Below are positions 1 through 5,979 of a stretch of 9,532 nt of DNA, piece by piece. The position numbers and the translations under genes are program-made. The stretch spans positions 1 through 9,532 of the forward strand of contig CAJOPP010000098.1 of the NCBI GenBank assembly GCA_905236365.1, in the 5' to 3' direction. The notes beneath the pieces were generated by a model. It had not been told where the DNA came from and made no database searches. It saw only the letters and a program-made list of their open reading frames with translations. Source of the stretch: an uncultured Lachnospiraceae bacterium. Its GTDB lineage: Bacteria; Bacillota; Clostridia; Lachnospirales; Lachnospiraceae. How positions within the stretch are numbered: the first letter of the stretch is position 1; each line of letters begins with the position of its first letter.

Positions 1-1
1 A

Positions 2-748
2 CTAGTCATCCAACACAATCTCTGACCTTGCCTTTTTTACTTCTACTGCATCCAGTTTCATGCGAATCTGCTGCATGATCATATCCGTCTCTGCAATCCT
101 CTCGGCACAGGAAAGAAGTTCCTGAGCAATCACCTCTTCATCCTCCTGAGCAATATTCTTTTTATATTTGAGCTCATGATCCAGACTTGCCCAAAAATCC
201 ATTGCAATCGTGCGAATCTGAATCTCTACCCTCATAGGTGTTTTCCCTTTTGAAAAGAACACAGGTATCTCTACGATCATATGATAACTCCGATATCCAT
301 TTGGCTTCGGATATTTGATATAATCTTTGATCTTGATCAACTTTAAATCATCCTGCATCGCTAACATTGCCGCAATAGAGTAAATATCATCTATAAATTC
401 ACATATGATCCGCACACCTGCCACATCTGACAGATTTGTCATAACCGCCTCCACAGTAAATGGAAGTCCCTTTTTGTATAATTTCTGTGCAATACTCTCC
501 GGCTGCTTTACTCTCGATGAAATACTGCTGATCGGATTGCGATGATACCTCACCGACATCTCATCGTTCAGCACCTCGGCTTTGGTTCTCACCTCTCGAA
601 TAGCACATTTATACATCATCATCATTTCCTGAAACTGTTGGGACTGCATCATCACAAGTTTGAGTTGTTCCATCAAGTCCCCATCAATCACAGGTAATTC
701 CATTTCCTTTTCCCTTAAGCTTGGAAGCATAATTGTATCTTGTTTCAT
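2..748 (-). CDS. Small alarmone synthetase, RelQ/YjbM-like (p)ppGpp synthetase
   Basis: Single-domain GTP/GDP pyrophosphokinase of the RelA/SpoT superfamily. It would transfer pyrophosphate from ATP to GDP or GTP in the cytoplasm to make (p)ppGpp. Numbered from the start chosen here (248 aa), visible motifs are NPISSISSRVK and ESI near 71-85, DVAGVR with metal-ligand Asp108, the substrate-stacking GYRSYH at 151-156, VEIQIRT with catalytic Glu175, and FWASLDHEL at 185-193. There is no HD hydrolase domain and no TGS or ACT region, so this is a synthetase-only SAS, not a full Rel. It has about 30 extra N-terminal residues compared with Bacillus YjbM (about 211 aa), with a methionine run at 42-45. 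An in-frame ATG lies 27 bases upstream at 775-773 but has no ribosome binding site. The ATG at 748-746 is preceded by GAGGTG (760-755) six bases away, so it is the better start. Stop is TAG at 4-2. It is transcribed divergently from the secreted-protein gene. Family assignment is firm; the RelQ rather than RelP subgroup is inference. Confidence 0.93.
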   Translation of the reverse strand: MKQDTIMLPSLREKEMELPVIDGDLMEQLKLVMMQSQQFQEMMMMYKCAIREVRTKAEVLNDEMSVRYHRNPISSISSRVKQPESIAQKLYKKGLPFTVEAVMTNLSDVAGVRIICEFIDDIYSIAAMLAMQDDLKLIKIKDYIKYPKPNGYRSYHMIVEIPVFFSKGKTPMRVEIQIRTIAMDFWASLDHELKYKKNIAQEDEEVIAQELLSCAERIAETDMIMQQIRMKLDAVEVKKARSEIVLDD

Positions 749-786
749 TTTTGCCACCTCATTTATGCTAATCATTTTGAAAGATT

Positions 787-795
787 ATTGTATCA
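787..795 (-). promoter_or_regulatory. Candidate extended -10 promoter for the alarmone synthetase gene
   Basis: On the minus strand the sequence reads TGATACAAT, an extended -10 element (TGn plus TACAAT, five of six matches to TATAAT). It would start transcription near position 780, giving a leader of about 32 bases that contains the GAGGTG ribosome binding site. No good -35 hexamer lies 16-18 bases upstream (the sequence there is CGGGGA-like). That fits either an extended -10 promoter or one depending on an activator bound to the repeats directly upstream. Prediction by eye only. Confidence 0.45.
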
Positions 796-813
796 AAGTT
801 AGACGACTGTCCC

Positions 814-841
814 CGTGAAAATTCTGTGAAAATTTTGTGAA
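814..841 (-). promoter_or_regulatory. Three phased TTCACA-type direct repeats, candidate response-regulator operator
   Basis: Read on the minus strand there are three hexamers with 5-base spacers: TTCACA (841-836), TTCACA (830-825) and TTCACG (819-814). The period is exactly 11 bp, and the spacers AAATT and GAATT are also alike. This is the geometry of OmpR/PhoB-family sites, and the hexamers fit the Bacillus PhoP consensus TT(A/C/T)A(C/T)A with 5-base spacing. The proximal repeat falls where the -35 box of the synthetase promoter should be, the usual place for an activator of this class. The identity of the regulator is inference; the repeats themselves are plain in the sequence. Confidence 0.45.
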
Positions 842-920
842 CGTTTCAGTTCACTCGTTAGCCAGTAAACAGCCACCGAGTGTGGTATATGTTGTCCAAT
901 GTAGGGCTATTTGTGAACGT
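834..920. repeat. 11-bp direct repeat pair TTTGTGAACGT bounding a hairpin-rich segment
   Basis: TTTGTGAACGT occurs perfectly at 834-844 and again at 910-920. The 65 bases between them can form small hairpins: GTGAAC (837-842) pairs with GTTCAC (849-854), and CACTCG (852-857) pairs with CGAGTG (877-882). The two hairpins share bases and would be mutually exclusive. No open reading frame with a ribosome binding site lies inside. It could be a remnant of a small insertion with a target duplication, or extra regulator half-sites, since each copy contains TTCACA on the minus strand. I do not recognise it as a named repeat. Confidence 0.4.
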
Positions 921-935
921 CAATTTGCCTACAAA

Positions 936-960
936 AATGTATATTGGAATTGCATACATT
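936..960. repeat. 7-bp inverted repeat in A+T-rich spacer
   Basis: AATGTAT (936-942) and ATACATT (954-960) are perfect inverted copies separated by 11 bases. A run of seven T follows on the plus strand (964-970). The stem is mostly A-T, so it would be a weak terminator, and no plus-strand gene upstream needs one. It could equally be an operator for the divergent genes. Function unknown. Confidence 0.3.
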
Positions 961-1056
961 ATATTTTTTTGTTAAAATAAATTTGTTTTTAATTTATAAG
1001 TATCTATTTAGCAACTATATATTGGCAAATTCTTAAGTGAATGACATTGATTCAGC

Positions 1057-1086
1057 TGGACTGAACAGATACATTTATTATACAAT
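1057..1086 (+). promoter_or_regulatory. Candidate promoter for the phosphodiesterase-like gene
   Basis: TGGACT (1057-1062, four of six to TTGACA) and TACAAT (1081-1086, five of six to TATAAT) are separated by 18 bases. Transcription would begin near 1093 and leave a leader of about 40 bases ending in the AAAGGAG ribosome binding site at 1121-1127. Several other TATA-like hexamers occur in this A+T-rich stretch, so the choice is tentative. Confidence 0.35.
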
Positions 1087-1134
1087 TTACTTTATTATAT
1101 AAGAACAAAATCAGCGAAGTAAAGGAGAATACAA

Positions 1135-2070
1135 ATGAAAATTAAACGGATCTTTTTTGTTTTTCTTTTCTGCATGCTTTGTGTAGTCCCTTCCAGTTTT
1201 TCATATGCTAAAACAACTATACCAAACTGGGCCAGATCAGGAAAGATATCACACGCCGGCGGCGGTATTCAGAACACAAGTTATACAAATTCCTTAGAAG
1301 CATTATCTAATACTTTGAATAACAAACAAAAGGTCGTAGAACTGGATTTCAAATTTACTAAAGACGGCACTCTCGTATGTATTCACAGTTGGAAAGACAT
1401 AAATGGCAAGAGTCTGAAAAAATCGGCTTTTTTATCTTCGAAAATTAAGAAAAACTTCACACCAATGACTGCTGAAACAGCACTAAATATGTTAATCAAA
1501 TCCGGAAACACCTACCTTGTAGTAGATGCCAAGGAAAAAGATGTTGCAAAAGTCTACGAGGAAATCAACCGCATTTGCCTTAATTATGATAAAACACAAA
1601 ATGAAGCTATCCAGGAAGCTGCTGAACAAGTCTCGGTACAAAACAGCAAATCTGAACCCGAAAACAGTTCAACTACCGAAACTGCAACCGCTTCTTCAGA
1701 AACAAACGATACTAACCAAATAACGCCTTGCAAAAAGGGCAGCAAATACCGGAAGAAAATCATACCTCAGCTCTATTCAAAAAGCGAGTATAAACAATTA
1801 AAGAAAATCTATAACTATAAAAATTGGATTTTCACCGTTTACAAGTTAAAAATGACAAAAGAAAGTGATTTTAAATCACTTGCAACCTTTTGTAAGAAAA
1901 ATAATATTCAAACGGTAACTGTTCCCAAAAAGGCTCTTACCAAAAATATTGTTAAGATACTTCATAAGAAAAATCTTACGGTTGCAACTCATACCATCAA
2001 TTCTTCTAATGAGTATAACATCTATCAAAAAATGGGAGTTAATGTCATTTATACTGATTTTTTACAATAA
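1135..2070 (+). CDS. Secreted glycerophosphodiester phosphodiesterase-like protein
   Basis: A 311-aa protein that starts with a signal peptide: basic MKIKR, a hydrophobic core to about 19, and probable cleavage after SYA at 25. It should be exported or surface-released. The rest looks like a GDPD/PI-PLC-type TIM barrel. SHAGGG puts His40 at the usual HRG position. The E-x-D metal pair is Glu69 and Asp71, followed by KDG and by His84 in CIHSW. VVDAK at 129-133 takes the place of the usual metal-binding E-x-K strand, with Asp131 instead of Glu. IIPQLY (209-214) and GVNVIYTDF near the C-terminus match late barrel strands. The canonical PENT is replaced by YTNS and the Arg of HRG by Ala. Residues about 155-204 are a Ser/Thr/Glu/Asn-rich low-complexity insert inside the barrel. 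The start is supported by AAAGGAG (1121-1127) seven bases upstream. The gene is lysine- and A-rich compared with rpoBC and stands alone. Substrate is unknown; wall teichoic acid or lipid head groups are plausible. Confidence 0.75.
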   Translation: MKIKRIFFVFLFCMLCVVPSSFSYAKTTIPNWARSGKISHAGGGIQNTSYTNSLEALSNTLNNKQKVVELDFKFTKDGTLVCIHSWKDINGKSLKKSAFLSSKIKKNFTPMTAETALNMLIKSGNTYLVVDAKEKDVAKVYEEINRICLNYDKTQNEAIQEAAEQVSVQNSKSEPENSSTTETATASSETNDTNQITPCKKGSKYRKKIIPQLYSKSEYKQLKKIYNYKNWIFTVYKLKMTKESDFKSLATFCKKNNIQTVTVPKKALTKNIVKILHKKNLTVATHTINSSNEYNIYQKMGVNVIYTDFLQ

Positions 2071-2239
2071 GATGATGTCGGAGTCAATACTATGCATTTG
2101 GGTTGCTTCGTCAAGTTGCACATACAATATGCATTTCCACTCATTCAGGTCGAACGTCCAGTAAACCCATAAGATATTTAAACAGTATGTATCACTAAAC
2201 ACAGAGCCCCGGCGAATCTGCCGGGGCTCTATCTATTCT
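2071..2239. other. Convergent intergenic region
   Basis: 169 bases between the ends of the phosphodiesterase-like gene and rpoC. The only clear functional element is the hairpin at 2203-2230. The remainder (2071-2202) has no plus-strand gene with a ribosome binding site. On the minus strand it is free of stops from 2232 to the TAA at 2064-2062 and reads as oddly protein-like sequence, but it lacks a credible start. Confidence 0.65.
2203..2230. terminator. Strong hairpin terminator between convergent genes
   Basis: AGAGCCCCGGC (2203-2213) and GCCGGGGCTCT (2220-2230) form a perfect 11-bp, G+C-rich stem with a 6-base loop. It begins nine bases after the rpoC stop codon. On the plus strand the stem is followed by a T-rich tract (ATCTATTCTTTATTCTTC), which makes it a good terminator for the gene ending at 2070. 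On the minus strand the following tract is only GTGTTTAGTG, so U-tract support for ending rpoC is weaker. Most likely it works in both directions. Confidence 0.85.
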
Positions 2240-5200
2240 TTATTCTTCTGTTAAATTAACTAAGTCAGATTCCGTGTTCTCAACAACCGCTTCCTGGTCT
2301 GTATTCTCTACTTCCTCAGAAACTTCCACATTCTCAGATACCTCTATATCAGTATCCTCTTCTGTAATTTCAGATAGCGCTATTTCTTCACTCTCATCAA
2401 TAACTGATTCACTATCCAATTTCACACTACGGTAACGCTTCATACCTGTACCGGCCGGAATCAACTTACCGATCAACACATTCTCTTTCAGACCGATCAA
2501 TGGATCTACCTTACCCTTAATCGCCGCTTCTGTCAACACTTTCGTGGTTTCCTGGAAGGATGCAGCGGATAAGAAGGAATTCGTAGCAAGAGAAGCCTTT
2601 GTAATACCAAGCATTACCTGTGTTCCCTGTGCTGGCTCTTTCCCTTCAGATTCCAATTTCTCATTGATCTCATTGTAGTCTAATACATCAACCAATGTAC
2701 CAGGTAAATAATCACTATCTCCACTGTTTTCAATCTTAATCTTTTTGAGCATCTGACGAACGATTACTTCGATGTGCTTATCATTGATATCAACACCCTG
2801 CAGACGGTATACCTTCTGCACCTCACGGATCATATAATTCTGAACAGCACGAACACCCTTAATCTTCAAAATATCATGTGGGTTTACAGAACCAATGGTA
2901 ATCTCATCACCGGCTTCTACCATCTGATCATCAAATACTTTGATTCTGGAGTCATATGGAATCAAATATGCTTTTGACTCCCCAGTCTCTTCATTGGTTA
3001 CAACAACTTCACGTTTCTTCTTGGTGTCACGAATCTGTACCTTGCCACCAAACTCTGTGATAATTGCAAGACCCTTCGGCTTACGTGCCTCAAATAACTC
3101 CTCTACACGAGGAAGACCCTGTGTAATATCGTCACCAGCAACACCACCGGTATGGAACGTTCTCATGGTAAGCTGCGTACCCGGCTCACCAATTGACTGT
3201 GCTGCAATAATGCCAACTGCCTCACCAACCTGTACTGCCTGACCGGTTGCCATGTTAGCACCGTAACATTTTGCACACACACCAATATGAGACTTACAGT
3301 TCAGAATCGTACGAATTCTCAACTTCTTAATTTCATTGCCATTCGCATCCACACCATTGCGGATAATATTTTCTGCACGTTTTGGTGTAATCATATGATT
3401 TGCCTTTACAATCATATTGCCGTCTTTATCAAATACAGACTCGGCTGCATAACGTCCGGTAATTCTTTCCTGGAAGCTCTCAATGACTTCCCGGCCTTCC
3501 ATAAACGCTTCTACATAATCACCCGGAATCTCACCGGTGCCCTCACAACAGTCAACCTCACGGATAATCAGATCCTGTGATACATCTACCAGACGACGGG
3601 TCAAATAACCGGAGTCAGCTGTACGAAGTGCTGTATCGGAAAGTCCTTTACGTGCTCCATGTGCCGAGATGAAATACTCCAATACATCAAGTCCTTCACG
3701 GAAGTTCGACTTAATCGGAAGTTCAATGGTACGACCGGTTGTATCTGCCATCAATCCACGCATACCTGCTAACTGCTTAATCTGCTGATTGGAACCACGG
3801 GCTCCGGACTCTGCCATCATCTTGATATTATTGTAAGTATCAAGACCATCCAACAATGCCTTTGTCAGTTTCTTATCAGCTGCTTCCCATGTTCTTACAA
3901 CAGCGGTATAACGCTCTTCTTCCGTCACATATCCCTGTTTGAATTTCTCTGTAATCAACTCTACTGTATTCTGTGCATCTGCCAAAATTTCCTTTTTAGC
4001 AGCAGGCACGGTCATCTCTGAAATAGAAACCGTAAGCGCACCTTTTGTAGAATATTTATAACCAATACTCTTAATATCATCTAATACTTCTGCAGTCTTA
4101 GTTGCTCCGTGCGTGTTGATACACTTATCAAGAATTGCCTTTAACTGCTTCTTACCCACAAGGTAATCAATCTCTAACGCAAGCTCATTTCCAGGAATAT
4201 TTCTGTTAATAATTCCGAGATCCTGCGGAATAATCTCGTTGAATAAAATTCTTCCAAGCGTTGTCTCTAAGATCGTACTGCCTTCCGTTCCATCCGGCAT
4301 TGTACCACGCATTCTTACTTTTATCTTTGCGTGTAAGGTAATCTCACCATTCTCATAGGCCAGAATTGCTTCATTCTTAGACTTGAAGAACTTGCCTTCG
4401 CCCTTATCGCCCGGCTTATCAATGGTCAGATAGTAAATACCAAGCACCATATCCTGCGATGGAACCGCAACCGGAGCTCCATCAGAAGGTTTCAACAAGT
4501 TGTTCGGTGAAAGCAATAAAAATCTGCACTCTGCCTGTGCCTCTACAGAAAGCGGAAGATGGACAGCCATCTGATCTCCATCGAAATCCGCATTAAACGC
4601 TGTACATACCAATGGATGAAGCTTAATCGCCTTACCTTCCACAAGAATTGGTTCAAAGGCCTGAATACCCAATCTGTGAAGTGTCGGGGCACGGTTCAAC
4701 ATAACCGGATGTTCTTTGATAACATCCTCTAATACATCCCAAACCTCTGTCTCCAACTTCTCTACCATCTTCTTAGCAGACTTCACATTGTGTGCCAGCT
4801 TTCTTGAAACCAGCTCCTTCATAACAAACGGCTTGAATAACTCAATCGCCATCTCTTTCGGAAGTCCACACTGATAAATCTTCAATTCCGGTCCAACGAC
4901 AATAACGGAACGTCCGGAATAGTCAACACGCTTACCAAGTAAGTTCTGACGGAAACGTCCCTGCTTACCCTTTAGCATATCTGACAAAGACTTTAACGCT
5001 CTGTTACCCGGTCCGGTAACCGGACGTCCACGACGACCATTATCAATCAAAGCATCTACCGCCTCTTGAAGCATACGCTTCTCATTTCGAACGATGATAT
5101 CCGGTGCTCCCAACTCCAGCAAGCGATTCAAACGATTGTTACGATTGATAATTCTACGATACAGATCATTCAGATCGGAGGTCGCAAAACGTCCACCATC

Positions 5201-5959
5201 TAACTGCACCATCGGACGAATATCCGGAGGAATAACCGGAACAGCATCCAGAATCATCCACTCCGGGCGGTTATCTGAATTACGGAATGCCTCAACAACC
5301 TCTAATCTCTTGATTACTTTTGCTCTCTTCTGTCCGGTTGCATCTTTCAAAGCAGCTCTTAATTCTACCGCTTCTGCTTCCAGATCAATTGCTTCCAATA
5401 ATTCCTTGATAGCCTCAGCACCCATTCCTACACGGAACTTGCCGTATCCATATTGTTCCTCTGCTTCCCGGAATTCTTTCTCAGTGAGAACCTGCTTATA
5501 TGCGAGATTCGTCTCACCTTTATCCAAAACGATATAAGATGCAAAATAGAGCACCTTCTCCAAGGTTCTCGGTGAAATATCAAGGATCAATCCCATTCTA
5601 CTTGGGATTCCTTTAAAATACCAGATATGGGAAACCGGAGCTGCAAGCTCGATATGACCCATTCTCTCACGTCTTACATTTGCCTTGGTAACTTCAACAC
5701 CACAACGGTCACAGACCACACCTTTGTAACGAATCTTCTTATACTTACCACAATGACACTCCCAGTCTTTGCTCGGTCCGAAAATCCTTTCGCAGAACAG
5801 TCCGTCCTTTTCCGGTTTTAATGTTCTATAGTTAATTGTCTCAGGCTTCTTCACTTCGCCTCTTGACCACTCTCTAATCTTATCTGGAGAAGCAAGGCCA
5901 ATTCGAATCGCATCAAAATTCATCGGTTGATCATTTTCCTGATTATTAATAGCTGCCAT
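2240..5959 (-). CDS. rpoC: DNA-directed RNA polymerase subunit beta-prime, complete
   Basis: Largest catalytic subunit of RNA polymerase, 1239 aa. Seen in order: the N-terminal clamp zinc ribbon with Cys68, Cys70, Cys83 and Cys86; the GRRGRPVTGPGNR region (308-320) and RFRQNLLGKRVDYSGRS (335-351); the active-site NADFDGD with Asp458, Asp460 and Asp462 holding the catalytic magnesium; the bridge helix (about 755-790, HGARKGLSDTALRTADSGY); the second zinc site with Cys804 (or 805), Cys888, Cys895 and Cys898; and the trigger loop at about 918-940 with Met932, Arg933 and His936. The core is Bacillus-like and lacks the large Proteobacterial trigger-loop insert. Residues 1181-1239 form a tail with 24 Asp/Glu and no Lys, Arg or His, beyond the end of the Bacillus protein (about 1199 aa as I recall it). 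ATG is at 5959-5957, stop TAA at 2242-2240. It lies 20 bp downstream of rpoB. No frameshift or internal stop is seen. Confidence 0.99.
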   Translation of the reverse strand: MAAINNQENDQPMNFDAIRIGLASPDKIREWSRGEVKKPETINYRTLKPEKDGLFCERIFGPSKDWECHCGKYKKIRYKGVVCDRCGVEVTKANVRRERMGHIELAAPVSHIWYFKGIPSRMGLILDISPRTLEKVLYFASYIVLDKGETNLAYKQVLTEKEFREAEEQYGYGKFRVGMGAEAIKELLEAIDLEAEAVELRAALKDATGQKRAKVIKRLEVVEAFRNSDNRPEWMILDAVPVIPPDIRPMVQLDGGRFATSDLNDLYRRIINRNNRLNRLLELGAPDIIVRNEKRMLQEAVDALIDNGRRGRPVTGPGNRALKSLSDMLKGKQGRFRQNLLGKRVDYSGRSVIVVGPELKIYQCGLPKEMAIELFKPFVMKELVSRKLAHNVKSAKKMVEKLETEVWDVLEDVIKEHPVMLNRAPTLHRLGIQAFEPILVEGKAIKLHPLVCTAFNADFDGDQMAVHLPLSVEAQAECRFLLLSPNNLLKPSDGAPVAVPSQDMVLGIYYLTIDKPGDKGEGKFFKSKNEAILAYENGEITLHAKIKVRMRGTMPDGTEGSTILETTLGRILFNEIIPQDLGIINRNIPGNELALEIDYLVGKKQLKAILDKCINTHGATKTAEVLDDIKSIGYKYSTKGALTVSISEMTVPAAKKEILADAQNTVELITEKFKQGYVTEEERYTAVVRTWEAADKKLTKALLDGLDTYNNIKMMAESGARGSNQQIKQLAGMRGLMADTTGRTIELPIKSNFREGLDVLEYFISAHGARKGLSDTALRTADSGYLTRRLVDVSQDLIIREVDCCEGTGEIPGDYVEAFMEGREVIESFQERITGRYAAESVFDKDGNMIVKANHMITPKRAENIIRNGVDANGNEIKKLRIRTILNCKSHIGVCAKCYGANMATGQAVQVGEAVGIIAAQSIGEPGTQLTMRTFHTGGVAGDDITQGLPRVEELFEARKPKGLAIITEFGGKVQIRDTKKKREVVVTNEETGESKAYLIPYDSRIKVFDDQMVEAGDEITIGSVNPHDILKIKGVRAVQNYMIREVQKVYRLQGVDINDKHIEVIVRQMLKKIKIENSGDSDYLPGTLVDVLDYNEINEKLESEGKEPAQGTQVMLGITKASLATNSFLSAASFQETTKVLTEAAIKGKVDPLIGLKENVLIGKLIPAGTGMKRYRSVKLDSESVIDESEEIALSEITEEDTDIEVSENVEVSEEVENTDQEAVVENTESDLVNLTEE

Positions 5960-5970
5960 CTATCTTTGCT

Positions 5971-5977
5971 CTCCTTT
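5971..5977 (-). promoter_or_regulatory. Ribosome binding site of rpoC in the 20-bp rpoB-rpoC gap
   Basis: Minus-strand AAAGGAG (5977-5971) starts two bases after the rpoB stop codon (5982-5980) and sits 11 bases from the rpoC ATG. The spacing is slightly long, but no other start fits the conserved beta-prime N-terminus better. Its position suggests ribosomes ending rpoB could reinitiate on rpoC, keeping the two subunits in balance. No promoter is visible in the gap. Confidence 0.8.
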
Positions 5978-5979
5978 CA

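Larger units (their letters stand above)
749..1134. other. Divergent intergenic region between synthetase and secreted-protein genes
   Basis: This stretch of about 390 bases holds no gene that I can support. The left third carries the synthetase leader, its candidate promoter and the phased repeats. The middle (about 890-1030) is very A+T-rich with T and A runs. It holds a 7-bp inverted repeat (AATGTAT at 936-942, ATACATT at 954-960) and a widely spaced 8-bp inverted pair (AATTTGCC at 922-929 region, GGCAAATT at 1024-1031). The right end has a candidate promoter and the ribosome binding site for the plus-strand gene. No riboswitch, tRNA or other structured RNA was recognised. Confidence 0.7.

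Noticed and set aside
814..847. CRISPR-like reading of the short tandem repeats
   Set aside because: The units are only 11 bp, contiguous and three in number, with no spacers; operator-type repeats explain them better.
1526..1723. Alternative plus-strand frame within the phosphodiesterase-like gene
   Set aside because: It is Lys- and Gln-rich frameshift reading of an A-rich gene, with no ribosome binding site; the main frame has a signal peptide and family motifs.
1949..2164. 71-codon plus-strand frame spanning the end of the phosphodiesterase-like gene
   Set aside because: No ribosome binding site and mostly a frame shadow of the real gene; it only continues by chance into the spacer.
862..2166. 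CCAGTAAAC at 862-870 and 2158-2166 as direct repeats flanking an inserted phosphodiesterase-like gene
   Set aside because: A 9-base match between two intergenic regions of this size is reasonably likely by chance, and the flanking bases do not align well.
5094..5537. 147-codon plus-strand open frame inside rpoC
   Set aside because: It lies opposite a highly conserved part of rpoC, has no ribosome binding site, and has a composition expected from the reverse of a coding strand.
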